Below, piece by piece: positions 23,990-33,824 of a stretch of DNA of 64,000 bases; within the stretch, counting starts at the first letter, position 1, and every line of letters starts with the position of its first letter. The stretch comes from Actinomadura sp. DC4 (lineage in GTDB: Bacteria > Actinomycetota > Actinomycetes > Streptosporangiales > Streptosporangiaceae), in the NCBI RefSeq assembly GCF_030406325.1, contig NZ_JAUEQY010000016.1, forward strand, positions 1-64,000, written 5' to 3'. A model generated the notes under the pieces. That model saw nothing but the letters and a program-made list of their open reading frames with translations, was not told the origin of the DNA and made no database searches. Made by a program: the position numbers and the translations under genes.

Positions 23990-24957
23990 TCAGCCGCAGG
24001 TGACGCCGTTGAGCGTGAAGGCGCCCGGCGCGCCGTTGGCGCCGCTGTAGGAGAAGCTGGCGCCGATCGAGGCCGACGCGCCGGTGGCGAGGGCGCCGTT
24101 CCAGGAGGCGTTCGCGACGGTGACGTCCGATCCCGACTGCGACCAGGTGCCGCTCCAGCCCTGGCTCAGCCGTTGGTTTCCCGCGTAGGCGTACTTCAGC
24201 GTCCACCCGTTGATCGCGGGTCCCCGGTTGGTGATCGTGATGTTCGCCGTGAAGCCCGAACCCCAGTCATTGGCCGAGTACGCGACCGAGCAGGCGGAAT
24301 CGCCACCACCACCTCCAGAGCCGCCGAGCGCCGTCGCGATGGCGCCGTACACGGACGGTTTCGCGGTCAGGTTCTCGTCCCAGGGCAGTGCCGAGCCCTG
24401 GCCGGTGAAGGTGCTGGGCACCCAGGAGTACTTGTCGGTGTCCACGCCGAGGTCGGCGAAGCGCTGCAAGTCGGCCTGCATGCCGGTTGGGAAGCCGTAC
24501 TGCACCGCCAGCCCTCGGTGTTGTAGTCGTTGATGTGGAGCTTGGCGTCCGGGTCGGCGGCGCGGGCGGCGCGCAGCGCGGTGGCGATGTACCCCGTGCC
24601 GAGCGTGGTGTACCAGAGGCTCGTCCGGTACGTCCCGTCGTCGTTGAACGGCTCGTTGACCACGTCCCAGGCGTACACCTGGCCCCTGTGGTGCCCGGCG
24701 ACGTTCGCGATGTGGTTCTGCAGGACCGCGGTGAGCTGGTCGGCGGTTCAGGTGCCGCCGGTCAGCCAGCCCGGCAGCTGGTTGTGCCAGAGCAGCGCGT
24801 GACCGCGGACGATCTGGCCGTGCGCCCGCGCGAAGCTCACGACGGCGTCGCCCCTGGCGTGGCTGAACTGGTTCTGCCGGGGTTCGGTGGCGTGCCACGT
24901 CATGGAGTTGCCGGGGTGATCTGCCCGAACTCGCTCCCGCCGAGGATCGCGTTCTCC
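23990..24957 (-). pseudogene. GH10 xylanase with CBM2, decayed
   Basis: The minus strand carries, in order, pieces of a GH10 endoxylanase: [12 protein letters not shown], then (after a lost base that breaks TPGNSM) [35 protein letters not shown], a TGA where the family has Trp, then [15 protein letters not shown] with the acid/base Glu and [10 protein letters not shown]. The sequence then jumps to [20 protein letters not shown] and again to [10 protein letters not shown], so the strand with the nucleophile (I-T-E-L-D) is deleted. A Gly-rich linker and an intact CBM2 (about 23990-24295) follow. The N-terminal third and signal peptide are missing. Not functional. Confidence 0.88.
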
Positions 24958-25959
24958 TCAGGGGCTGACGCAGGTGGGCGTGGGCACGGTGGGCGGGCCG
25001 TCCGCGACGAGCCCGAACGTCGTCGACGCTCCGGCGGCGACCGTACGATTCCAGTCCGCGTTCCGTACGGTGGCGAGGTCTCCGCTGACGGTGAGAGTGC
25101 CGTTCCAGACGCTCGCGATCCGCTGGTCACTCGGCGTCAGCCAGCTCACGGTCCAGCCGTTCATCGGCGCCGCGCCCGGGTTGTGGACGGTCACCTCGGC
25201 CTGGAAGCCGCCGGACCAGGAGTTCGTGACCGCGAAGGTCGCCTGGCAGGGCGTGCTGCCCGGGTCGCCGGTCTGCCCGACGCCGGCGACCTCGCCGTTG
25301 CCGCCGTCGAAGACGACGTCGGAGCAGCCGTAGAACGTCTCGGTGCTGTCCGACCGCGTCCAGACCGAGTAGATGACGTGCCGCCCGGTCTTGCCGGAGG
25401 GCAGGTTCCCGGACCAGTAGTAGTAGCCGTCCACGCTGCCCGTGGGGCCCGTGCTCGGCGGCCGGTCGACGACGAGGAACGGATTGCTCTCCATGTCGTC
25501 CCAGTTCAGCGGCTGTGTCGGGTCGTAGCCGTCCTTGGTGACGTACAGGGAGAACGAGCCGGGGTGCGCGGCCCACTTGTTGTAGTGGAAGTCGACGTTC
25601 GCGCCGCTCGTCAGGTGGGTGAGCGGCCAGTCCGCGCTCGGCAGGTCGAAGCCGGTGTAGTTCGGGTTGCCGCCGCTGCACAGCCGCCCGTCCGGGACGA
25701 ACCCGCGCGTACGGCCGGCGCCGTCGGAGCGCAGCACCGCGAACCAGTTGTAGAGCGAGTTGACGCCGCTCTGCGCCACCGCGGCCGAGCACGCCGGGTT
25801 CTTCGGCGAGATCTCACCGGTCGGGGTCAGCCCGTCCTCCCAGCACAGGAACGTACGGCTGCCCGGCTGCATGAACGCGCCGTGCGCCGTCGCGGGCCGG
25901 GCGACCAGCAGGCTCACGCCGAGCACGACCAGCAGCACCCCGGCGAATGTCCGTTTCAC
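24958..25959 (-). CDS. AA10 lytic polysaccharide monooxygenase with CBM2
   Basis: 333 residues from GTG 25959 (AGGAGAG just upstream; the longer frame would start inside the operator). Signal peptide [17 protein letters not shown]...ARPATA is cut before H26, giving mature [14 protein letters not shown] whose N-terminal His is the copper-brace ligand. The second ligand is the His of [36 protein letters not shown] and IYSVW complete the core. A CBM2 ([19 protein letters not shown] to the C-terminus) targets cellulose or chitin. It oxidatively cleaves crystalline polysaccharide outside the cell. Directly behind its stop lies the broken GH10 gene, a deletion junction. Confidence 0.92.
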   Translation of the reverse strand: MKRTFAGVLLVVLGVSLLVARPATAHGAFMQPGSRTFLCWEDGLTPTGEISPKNPACSAAVAQSGVNSLYNWFAVLRSDGAGRTRGFVPDGRLCSGGNPNYTGFDLPSADWPLTHLTSGANVDFHYNKWAAHPGSFSLYVTKDGYDPTQPLNWDDMESNPFLVVDRPPSTGPTGSVDGYYYWSGNLPSGKTGRHVIYSVWTRSDSTETFYGCSDVVFDGGNGEVAGVGQTGDPGSTPCQATFAVTNSWSGGFQAEVTVHNPGAAPMNGWTVSWLTPSDQRIASVWNGTLTVSGDLATVRNADWNRTVAAGASTTFGLVADGPPTVPTPTCVSP

Positions 25960-25975
25960 GGCCTCTCCTCTCAGA

Positions 25976-25993
25976 TATGGGAGCGCTCCCATA
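25976..25993. promoter_or_regulatory. CebR-type operator upstream of the LPMO gene
   Basis: TATGGGAGCGCTCCCATA is an 18-bp perfect palindrome whose core TGGGAGCGCTCCCA (25978-25991) equals the published CebR (LacI-family, cello-oligosaccharide-sensing) binding site of Streptomyces. It lies 17 bases before the LPMO start codon, so repressor binding should block transcription. Confidence 0.88.
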
Positions 25994-26089
25994 GCACCGC
26001 GTCGCACACGGACAGATCAAGAGCGTGGAGGCGTGGAGCGGACCGACCTGCCGCTTCGTAGCGCCACGGCGTGAAAGTAGGTGAAAACG

Positions 26090-26926
26090 CTACTTCCCGC
26101 CCACACCGGCCATGCCCGCGACGAGCCAGCGCCGGGCGAACAGGTAGACGACGAAGATCGGCAGAGCCGACAGCAGCACGGCCGCCATCAGGCCGGGGAC
26201 GTTGGAGCTGAACTGGCCCTGGAAGTTGTACAGGCCCAGCGTCTGCACCCGCTGCTCGTCGGACTGGGTGAGGATCAGCGGGAACAGGAAGCCGTTCCAG
26301 GCGTTCAGCGCGCAGTAGATCGAGACGGTGGTCAGCGCAGCGCGACTGAGCGGCAGCGCGAGGCTCCACATCAGGCGGACCGACCCGCCACCCTCCAGCG
26401 TCATCGCCTCGTACAGCTCACGCGGCACGTCGCGCAGCGCGGAGGCGAGCACGAGCACGCTGAGCGGCAGCCCGAACGCGACCGTGGGCAGCACGATCGC
26501 GGTCAGGGAGTCGTACAGGTGCATGCGGGTGATCAGCAGGTACACCGGGATGATCGTGGCCTGCGCCGGGATCGCCAGGCCGGTCAGGAACATCCGGAAG
26601 ACGCCGGAGACCATGCGGCTGCGCGACCGCACGATCGCGTACGCGGCCGGGAAGGCGAGCAGCACGGTGAGTGCCGCGCTCGCGACGGTGACGATCGCGG
26701 TGTTGACGAGGTAGTGCGTGAACCCGCGGTCGAAGACGTCGCCGAAGTTGCCGAAGGTGAGGTGCCGGGGCAGAGAGAGCGGCCCGTGGTCGAGGTAGGA
26801 GCCGGTCGTCTGCAGGCTGTCCTTGACGACGAGGTAGATCGGCGCGATCACGAACGCCAGCCACACGAGCGACGCGAGCCCGGCGCCCCAGTTGGCGCGG
26901 CCCGCCGCGCGCCGGAGCCGGCTCAC
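26090..26926 (-). CDS. sugar ABC transporter permease (MalG/BxlG-like)
   Basis: 278 residues from a GTG overlapping the upstream permease stop (GTGA). About six membrane spans and the EAA loop LYEAMTLEGGGSVRLMWSLALP for contact with the ATPase. Residues at the start (GAGLASLVWLAFVIAPIYLVVKD) form the first span. It belongs to the carbohydrate uptake-1 class. The operon (binding protein, two permeases) has no ATPase gene, as in the Streptomyces oligosaccharide importers served by the shared MsiK ATPase. Bxl-like assignment is from context, not from sequence identity. Confidence 0.85.
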   Translation of the reverse strand: MSRLRRAAGRANWGAGLASLVWLAFVIAPIYLVVKDSLQTTGSYLDHGPLSLPRHLTFGNFGDVFDRGFTHYLVNTAIVTVASAALTVLLAFPAAYAIVRSRSRMVSGVFRMFLTGLAIPAQATIIPVYLLITRMHLYDSLTAIVLPTVAFGLPLSVLVLASALRDVPRELYEAMTLEGGGSVRLMWSLALPLSRAALTTVSIYCALNAWNGFLFPLILTQSDEQRVQTLGLYNFQGQFSSNVPGLMAAVLLSALPIFVVYLFARRWLVAGMAGVGGK

Positions 26927-27861
26927 ATCCCCTCCAGCGTGCTGCGCATCTTGGCGAAGCCGGAGAACCGGACGATGACCAGCGACAACGCCGTGCCCAG
27001 CGCGACCAGGGACAGCGCGATCACACTCGCGTACCCCATCTGGTAGTCGCGGAACGCGGACATGTACATGTGCTGCGGCAGGATGTTCGTCGCGCTCCCG
27101 GGCCCGCCCGCGGTCAGGATCAGCACGGTCTCGAAGTAGGTGAGCGACCCGACGAGCATCAGGATCGAGGAGGTGATGATGGTGTTGCGCAGCTGCGGCA
27201 CCGTGATGTGCCGGAACTGCCGGACCCGTCCCGCGCCGTCGACCGTCGCCGCGTCGTAGAGCGACTGGGGGATCTGCCGCGCCGCCGCCTGGTAGAGCAG
27301 CGTGTGGAAGGGCACGAACTGCCACGCGACGACCACGACGATGCAGCCGAGCGCGCCCCGCGGGCTGCCGATGATGTTGCCGTCGGGGAAGCCGATGTAG
27401 GGCCCGATCTTGGCGGCGAGCCCGAAGTTCGGGTCGAGCAGCGTCAGCCACGTGATCGCGATCGCCGCCGTCGACATCAGCAGCGGAAGAAAGAAGATCG
27501 AGGACAGGGCCGCGCGGTTACGCTGCCGCCCCGCCGCCCACACTCCGAGGAGCAGGGCCAGCGGGGTCTGCACCGCCCAGCAGAGCACCGTGAGGATCGC
27601 GCTGATCCGCAGGGAGTCGAGCACGGAGGAGTCGGACAGCATCCGGCTCCAGTTGTCCAGGCCGTTGAACGCGGGTGTGCCGAGGCCGTTCCAGGAGGTG
27701 AAGGACAGCACCGCGACGAGCACGAGCGGCAGCCCGGCGAACACCATGAAGAACAGCGCGGCCGGCACCACCCACAGCGCCCCGGGCCGGGCCGCGCGGT
27801 CGGTGCTCCGCTCGGCGGCCCGGGTGCCCCGGCGTCGTGCGACGGGGACCACGGCGGTCAC
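26923..27861 (-). CDS. sugar ABC transporter permease (MalF/BxlF-like)
   Basis: 312 residues from a GTG overlapping the binding-protein stop (GTGA). Spans include ALWVVPAALFFMVFAGLPLV and an EAA loop LYDAATVDGAGRVRQFRHITVP, and the P-loop-contact region precedes FETVLILTAGGPGSATNILP, a conserved MalF-type motif. Partner of the next permease; together they form the channel for oligosaccharide import. Confidence 0.87.
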   Translation of the reverse strand: MTAVVPVARRRGTRAAERSTDRAARPGALWVVPAALFFMVFAGLPLVLVAVLSFTSWNGLGTPAFNGLDNWSRMLSDSSVLDSLRISAILTVLCWAVQTPLALLLGVWAAGRQRNRAALSSIFFLPLLMSTAAIAITWLTLLDPNFGLAAKIGPYIGFPDGNIIGSPRGALGCIVVVVAWQFVPFHTLLYQAAARQIPQSLYDAATVDGAGRVRQFRHITVPQLRNTIITSSILMLVGSLTYFETVLILTAGGPGSATNILPQHMYMSAFRDYQMGYASVIALSLVALGTALSLVIVRFSGFAKMRSTLEGM

Positions 27862-29180
27862 TTCACCGACTCCAGGGCGGTGACGAACTGCTCGGGGGTC
27901 TGCTTTCCGGTGAAGACCTTCTGCAGGTTGGCCAGCAGGGGGGTCTTGAACTGCGGCATCAGCGCCTGGTCCCACGACAGCGTGAAGCTCGGCGCCTTCT
28001 GCACCATCTGGTAGACGTACCGCGCGAACTCCGGGCTGGGCGCCGCGGACAGCTTGTCCTCCAAGCCGGTCACGGCCGGCACGTCACCGGACTTGATGAG
28101 CGCGTCGACGTACGCCGCGTCGGACATCTCCTTCTTCAGGAAGTCCACCGCGGTGTCCTTGCCGGCCGACTTGGAGCTGATGGAGAAGTAGTTGGTCGGG
28201 TTGCCGACCACGGCGTTCGGGTCGCCCTTGCCGCCCGCGACCGAGGGGAACGGCGCGAAGCTCAGGTCCTTCTGGGCGAACGCGCGGTGCCGTTCGACCT
28301 GGTTGGAGACCTCCCAGGTGCCCATCAGGTGCATGGCCGCCTTGCCCTTGGCGAACAGCAGGCCGGCGCCGTCGTTGACGTAGTTCACCGAGTTGTAGTT
28401 CGTGCCGAACGCGCCGCGCTGGACCAGCTCGCGCACCTGCCCGAGGGCGGTCAGGACCGCCGGGTCGCGCCAGGCGCCGGGCTTTCCGGCCGCGATGTTC
28501 TCAAACACCGAGGGGCCGCCCGTACGCTCGACGAGGTACTCCAGCCACATCAGGTTCGGCCACTGGTCGAGGCCGCCGAGGGCGAATGGCTGGATCTTCT
28601 TGGATTTGAAGAAGTCGACCAGTTTGAGCAGGTCGTCGTAGGTCGCGGGCGGTTTCTGGCCCTGCTCGGCGAACAGCGTCTTGTTGTAGAAGAGGATCAC
28701 TGGTTGCATGCCCCGCATGGGTATGCCGTAGTACTTGCCGTCGATTTTCCCGGCGTCGAGCACCGAGGGCAGGAAGGAGCCCTTCCACGCCGCGTCGGCG
28801 GTGAGCTTCGGGGTGAGATCCACCAGGCCGCCGGCCTGCACGTAGGGGCGGATGCTGCCGCTTCCCCAGTTGAAGAGCAGGTCGGGCGGGGTCGGCGAGC
28901 CCATGCTGACGCGGAGCTTGTCGGTGTAGACCGCGCCGTCGCTGGAGATCGGCAGCAGCTTGACCTTGCCGGCCGAGGAGGATTTGTTGAAGGCGTCCAC
29001 CGCCGACCGCTGCACGCGGTTCTGCGCCTGGTCCACCAGGACCCACGCCTGGACGGTCTTCCCGCCCCCCTTCGCGCCGCCGGGGCCGGAGGTGCCGCAG
29101 GCGGCGGCCAGCGGCACGGACAGGCCGGTGATCGCGGCTGCGGACAGGAAGGTGCGGCGTGAGAGGGGCTGCTCGCCCAT
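27858..29180 (-). CDS. extracellular sugar-binding lipoprotein (Tat-exported), BxlE-like
   Basis: 440 residues. The N-terminus SRRTFLSAAAITGLSVPLAA followed by Cys is a twin-arginine signal with lipobox L-A-A-A-C, so the protein folds inside, passes Tat and is lipid-anchored. The mature part is a family-1 solute-binding protein (PDLLFNWGSGSIRPYVQAGG, YYGIPMRGMQPVILFYNKTL, FAKGKAAMHLMGTWEV). First gene of the importer operon. Start ATG 29180 has GGAGGTCC upstream. Its promoter region faces the LacI gene and holds TTTCGAAA-type sites. Ligand most likely xylo- or cello-oligosaccharides by context. Confidence 0.88.
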   Translation of the reverse strand: MGEQPLSRRTFLSAAAITGLSVPLAAACGTSGPGGAKGGGKTVQAWVLVDQAQNRVQRSAVDAFNKSSSAGKVKLLPISSDGAVYTDKLRVSMGSPTPPDLLFNWGSGSIRPYVQAGGLVDLTPKLTADAAWKGSFLPSVLDAGKIDGKYYGIPMRGMQPVILFYNKTLFAEQGQKPPATYDDLLKLVDFFKSKKIQPFALGGLDQWPNLMWLEYLVERTGGPSVFENIAAGKPGAWRDPAVLTALGQVRELVQRGAFGTNYNSVNYVNDGAGLLFAKGKAAMHLMGTWEVSNQVERHRAFAQKDLSFAPFPSVAGGKGDPNAVVGNPTNYFSISSKSAGKDTAVDFLKKEMSDAAYVDALIKSGDVPAVTGLEDKLSAAPSPEFARYVYQMVQKAPSFTLSWDQALMPQFKTPLLANLQKVFTGKQTPEQFVTALESVK

Positions 29181-29227
29181 CAGGACCTCCTTGGCTGGGG
29201 GTGGCGAAGACGGGCTGGACCGGCACC

Positions 29228-29248
29228 GATAGACTTTCGAAAACTATC
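29228..29248. promoter_or_regulatory. candidate LacI-family operator (TTTCGAAA core)
   Basis: ACTTTCGAAAACT, an even palindrome on TTTCGAAA with nearly symmetric GATAG / CTATC arms, 48 bases upstream of the binding-protein start. LacI-family operators centre on a CG step, and BxlR-type sites of xylan-using streptomycetes contain CGAA/TTCG halves. Confidence 0.55.
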
Positions 29249-29336
29249 GACGCCCATATCTGGGGCAGCCTAGAAAAGGGCGGTGCATCGGTCAACCCCC
29301 CACTTTTCTGCTGCCGAAAGGCAGGCTAGGCGGCTT

Positions 29337-29362
29337 CGAAACTTTGCGATACTCTTCGAAAT
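29337..29362. promoter_or_regulatory. second cluster of CGAA-type sites before the LacI gene
   Basis: CGAAACTTTGCG at 29337-29348 (one base off a CGAAA-N-TTTCG palindrome), and TTCGAA at 29335-29340 and 29355-29360. They lie between the divergent importer and regulator genes, apt for autoregulation. Confidence 0.4.
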
Positions 29363-29414
29363 CGTCAGGCTCAGCGAAGGAGATCATCTGTGGCACGACA
29401 GCCGGGGGCGGCCG

Positions 29415-30434
29415 GTGAGTGAGCGCCCGACACTCGCCCTCATCGCGTCGGAGGCCGGGGTCTCCCAGGCCACCGTCTCGAAGGTGCTCAACGGCCGGAC
29501 CGACGTCGCGCCCGCGACCCGCGAACGGGTCGCCGACCTGCTGAGGACGCACAACTACCTCGCCCCGGGCGGCCGCCGCGCCCGGCGTTCCGGGCTGATC
29601 GACCTGGTCATCGGCGGTCTCGACAGCCCCTGGGCGGTGGAGATCCTGCGCGGCGTCGAGGCCGAGTGCGCCGAGCGCGGCACCGGCACCGTGGTGTCCC
29701 TCGTACGCGACGACAACGCGCGGCCGCCGAGCTGGACCTCGCTCACGACGATGCACGACAGCGACGGCGTGATCCTGGTGACCTCGCGCATGACGCCGCA
29801 GCAGCGCGCCCAGCTCGAACGCGCCGGCATCGCGCTCGTGGTCATCGACCCCGTCGACCTGCCCGACTCCGATCTGGCCAGCGTCGGCGCGACCAACTGG
29901 GCCGGCGGCCTGTCCGCGACCGAGCACCTCATCGAGCTGGGCCACCGCCGCATCGGGGTGATCGGCGGCCCGCGCGAGATGCTCTGCACGCAGGCGCGCG
30001 TCGACGGCTACCGCGCCGCGCTCGAACGCGCCGGCATCGAGGTCGACCGCCGCCTGATCCGCTACGGCGACTTCCGTCACGAGGGCGGTTTCCGCGCCTC
30101 GCGCGACCTGCTCGCCCTGGAGGACCGGCCCACCGCGATCTTCGCGGGCAGCGACCAGCAGGCGATGGGCGCCTACGAGGCCGCGCGCCAGGCCGGGCTC
30201 CAGGTCCCGCACGACCTGAGCGTCGTCGGCTTCGACGACCTGCCGCTGTGCCAGTGGCTCTCCCCGCCGCTGACCACGGTCCGCCAGCCGCTGGAGGAGA
30301 TGGGGCGGCTGGCCGCACGCACGCTGTTCCAGCAGCTCGACGGTGAGCCGCTGGTGAGTCCACGAATCGAGCTCGCCACCGACCTGCGGGTCCGGCTGTC
30401 CACCGCGCCGCCGCCCGCCGGGACCACCACTTAG
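29415..30434 (+). CDS. LacI-family transcriptional regulator
   Basis: 339 residues from GTG 29415; the open frame reaches to 29283 but earlier codons lie in the operator region and the HTH begins at once after this start. LALIASEAGVSQATVSKVLN is the recognition HTH with hinge helix R-A-R-R-S-G-L-I-D-L-V; the ligand-binding core follows (VRDDNARPPSW, IGVIGGPREMLC, VVGFDDLPLCQWLSPPLTTV). It should repress the divergent importer and its own operon with the GH3 gene, released by an oligosaccharide. Equivalent position to bxlR in streptomycete xylobiose systems. Confidence 0.88.
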   Translation: MSERPTLALIASEAGVSQATVSKVLNGRTDVAPATRERVADLLRTHNYLAPGGRRARRSGLIDLVIGGLDSPWAVEILRGVEAECAERGTGTVVSLVRDDNARPPSWTSLTTMHDSDGVILVTSRMTPQQRAQLERAGIALVVIDPVDLPDSDLASVGATNWAGGLSATEHLIELGHRRIGVIGGPREMLCTQARVDGYRAALERAGIEVDRRLIRYGDFRHEGGFRASRDLLALEDRPTAIFAGSDQQAMGAYEAARQAGLQVPHDLSVVGFDDLPLCQWLSPPLTTVRQPLEEMGRLAARTLFQQLDGEPLVSPRIELATDLRVRLSTAPPPAGTTT

Positions 30435-30442
30435 GAGCGCCT

Positions 30443-32723
30443 GTGGCCGACGAGCTGTGGCGGGACGCGAGTCTCCCCGTGACCGAACGCGTCGCCGACC
30501 TGCTCGGCCGGATGACGATCGAGGAGAAGGCCGGGCAACTCACCGGCTACTGGACCGTCTCCGCCCAACCCGGGGAGGAGGTGGCGCCCCTGCCTGACGA
30601 CTTCGGCGAACCCCCTCCGCTGGATGAGGTCATCAGGTCCGGGCTCGGCCAGCTCACCCGCGTCTTCGGTACGGCCCCGGTCCGCCCCGCCGAGGGGGCC
30701 GCGCGGCTGCGCGAGCTCCAGGCGCGGGTCGCGGCCGGAAACCGGTTCGGCATTCCCGCGATCGCGCACGAGGAGTGCCTGACCGGCTTCATGACCTGGA
30801 CCGCGACCGTCTTTCCCTGCCCGCTGGCCTGGGGCGCGAGCTTCGACCCCGAGCTGGTCGGCGAGATGGCCGAGGGCATCGCCACCAGCATGCGGCGGGC
30901 CGGCGTCCACCAGGGCCTGGCGCCCGTCCTCGACGTCACCCGCGACTACCGCTGGGGGCGTACGGAGGAGACGATCGGCGAGGACCCCTACCTCGTCGGC
31001 GTCATCGGCAGCGCGTACGTCCACGGGCTCGAACGCACCGGCCTGGTCGCGACGCTGAAGCACTTCGCCGGGTACGCCTCCTCGCGCGGGGCGCGCAACA
31101 TGGCGTCGGCCGCACTCGGGCCGCGGGAGTTCGCCGACGTGGTCCTCGAACCCTTCGAGCTGGCCCTGCGCGCGGGCGGCGCCCGCGCGGTGATGAACTC
31201 CTACGCCGACGTCGACGGAGTGCCGGCGGCGGCCGACGAGAGCCTGCTCACCGGGCTGCTCCGCGACCGGCTCGGCTTCACCGGCGTCGTGGTGTCGGAC
31301 TACTTCGCGCTGTCGTTCCTGCAGGACATGCACGGCGTGGCGGGGTCGCCGGGCGAGGCCGCCGCGCTCGCGCTGCGCGCGGGCATCGACGTCGAACTGC
31401 CCACCGTGCGCTGTTACGGGACGCCGCTGGTCGAGCGGGTCCGGCGGGGAGACATCCCCGAAGAGCACCTTGACCGGGCGGCCGGGCGGGTGCTCGCGCT
31501 CAAGTGCGACCTCGGGCTGCTGGACGACGGCTGGGACATCGTCGAGGAGCCGGCGGACTTCGACCCGCCCGAGCTGCGCGGCCTGGCGCGCCGGCTCGCG
31601 GAGGAGTCCGTCGTCCTGCTGGCCAACGACGGCGTGCTGCCGCTGCGGGCGCGTCGCGTCGCGCTGACCGGCCCGCTCGCCGACGACCCGCGCGCGATGC
31701 TCGGCTGCTACACGTTCCCCACCCACGTGGCCGGGCGCTATCCGGAGCTGTCCCTCGGCGTCGAGATCCCGGCGCTCGCCGGCGCGCTGTCCGCCGAGCT
31801 CCCTGACGCGGAGCTGACCGTGGCCGCCGGTGAGGACGTCATGGTCACCGACGCCGACATCGAGGCGGCGGTCGCGGCGGCGCGTGACGCGGAGGTGTGC
31901 GTGCTCGCGCTCGGCGACCGCGCCGGGCTGTTCGGCCACGGCACCTCGGGCGAGGGCTGCGACGCCGAGACCCTCGATCTTCCGGGCCGTCAGCGCGAGC
32001 TCGCCGAGGCGGTCCTGGCCACCGGCACGCCCACGGTGCTCGTGCTGCTGACCGGCCGCCCGTACGCGCTCGGCGGCGTCGCCGACCGCGCGGCGGCCGT
32101 CGTCCAGGCCTTCTTCCCCGGAGAGGAGGGGGCGCCGGCCCTCGCGGGCATCCTGTCCGGCCGCCTCGACCCGTCGGGCCGCCTTCCGGTGAGCGTGCCG
32201 CGCCACCGGGGCGGCCAGCCGGGCACCTACCTCCGGGCCCGTACGGGCGCGTCGTCGCGGTGGAGCTCGGTGGACCCGCGGGCGCTGTTCCCGTTCGGCC
32301 ACGGGCTGACCTGGACGAGTTTCGGCTACGAGGACCTGGAGGTCGACGCCTCGGCGCCGACCGACGGCACGGTGCGCGTCGCCGTGACAGTGCGCAACCT
32401 CGGCGAACGCTCCGGCGCCGAGGTCGTGCAGCTCTATCTCGCCGACCCGGTCGCCTCGGTCGTACGGCCCACGCGGTGGCTGGCGGGCTGGGCGCGGGCG
32501 CGGCTCGCCCCGGGCGCGGCGGCGCGCGTGACGTTCGAGGTGCACGCCGACCGCACCTCGTTCACGGGCCGCGACCTGCGGCGCGTCGTGGAACCCGGGA
32601 CGATCGAGGTCGCGGTCGGGTCCTCCAGCGAGGACCTGCCGCTGCGGGGATCGTTCGACCTCACCGGGCCCGAGCGCGTGCTCGGCGCCGACCGGGTGCT
32701 CACGGTCCCCGCGACGGTCACGG

Positions 32724-32734
<11 letters not shown>
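30443..32734 (+). CDS. GH3 glycoside hydrolase (beta-xylosidase/beta-glucosidase)
   Basis: 763 residues from GTG 30443, nine bases after the LacI stop with AGGAG between. No signal peptide: a cytosolic enzyme for imported oligosaccharides. GH3 TIM barrel with QGLAPVLDVTRDYRWGR, KHFAGYASSRGARN, and the nucleophile Asp in GVVVSDYFALSF near residue 285; then the GH3_C sandwich (VALTGPLADDPRAMLGCYTF) and a fibronectin-III-like C-terminal domain (GAEVVQLYLADPVA). The S-D-Y-F context resembles BxlA-type beta-xylosidases more than S-D-W glucosidases, but specificity cannot be proven by eye. Confidence 0.88.
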
Positions 32735-33137
<403 letters not shown>

Positions 33138-33152
33138 GAGGGGCTCCTAAGA

Positions 33153-33199
33153 AGACAGACCTGTCTGTACGTTCGAGCCGATGGTAGACAGATCTGTCT
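33153..33199. promoter_or_regulatory. two TetR-type operators between ohr and tetR
   Basis: AGACAGACCTGTCT (33153-33166, one central mismatch) and AGACAGATCTGTCT (33186-33199, perfect palindrome), centres 33 bp apart, about three helix turns. They cover both divergent promoters, so the TetR protein likely represses both genes. Confidence 0.85.
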
Positions 33200-33213
33200 G
33201 GTAATGTCAAAGC

Positions 33214-33777
33214 ATGACCGAGACCGCGGTACGGCGCCGCGAGAGTCCCGCCCGGCGGCGGGTGCTCGACGCCGCGAGCAGCCTGTTCTACGCCGAGGGC
33301 ATCCACACGGTCGGCATCGACCGGGTCATCGCCGAGGCGTCCGTGGCCAAGGCCACCTTCTACGCCCACTTCCCGTCCAAGGACGATCTGGTCTGCGCCT
33401 ACCTCAAGGAGCAGGACGACCAGGTCCGGAGCAGGACGATTCCGGGCGGTCTTACGCGCGAGGACGAGATCCTGGCGGTCTTCGACGCGCTCGGGGAGTT
33501 CACCTGCGGCCCGGGGTTCCGCGGATGCGCGTTCATCAATGCCGCGGCGGAGTACCCCGACCCCGCCCATCCCGTACGCCGGGTCGTCGCCGCCCACCGC
33601 GCGTGGTTCCACGGAGTGCTGCGCGACCTGCTCGCCGCCGCGAGCCACCCGGACGCCGACCGTACGGCCACGATGCTCGTCATGCTTCGCGACGGCCTGA
33701 TCATCGCCGGCGACGTGGACGGCGCCGGCGACACCCGTCCGCTCGTCCGCGAGGCCGTCTCCCGCGTCCTGGCATGA
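33214..33777 (+). CDS. TetR-family regulator
   Basis: 187 residues. N-terminal HTH ARRRVLDAASSLFYAEGIHT, VGIDRVIAEASVAKATFYAH, FPSKDDLV; the C-terminal ligand domain (GFRGCAFINAAAEYPDPAHP) contains Cys residues that could sense oxidants or electrophiles. Its ATG lies 14 bases after the perfect operator, so it is autoregulated and controls ohr. Ligand unknown. Confidence 0.88.
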   Translation: MTETAVRRRESPARRRVLDAASSLFYAEGIHTVGIDRVIAEASVAKATFYAHFPSKDDLVCAYLKEQDDQVRSRTIPGGLTREDEILAVFDALGEFTCGPGFRGCAFINAAAEYPDPAHPVRRVVAAHRAWFHGVLRDLLAAASHPDADRTATMLVMLRDGLIIAGDVDGAGDTRPLVREAVSRVLA

Positions 33778-33780
33778 GGA

Positions 33781-33810
33781 AGCGGCGTCTCCCGTACGGG
33801 AGACGCCGCT
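33781..33810. terminator. terminator between convergent tetR and nucleotidase genes
   Basis: AGCGGCGTCTCCCG with CGGGAGACGCCGCT closing on a TA turn: a 14-bp perfect stem just after the tetR stop, then CGTT. Works on both strands. Confidence 0.75.
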
Positions 33811-33824
33811 CGTTCAGGTGATCG

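Noticed and set aside
23990-24898. 302-residue minus-strand ORF as a CBM2 protein
   Set aside because: Its N-terminal half is an out-of-frame reading of GH10 sequence; only the CBM2 part is real.
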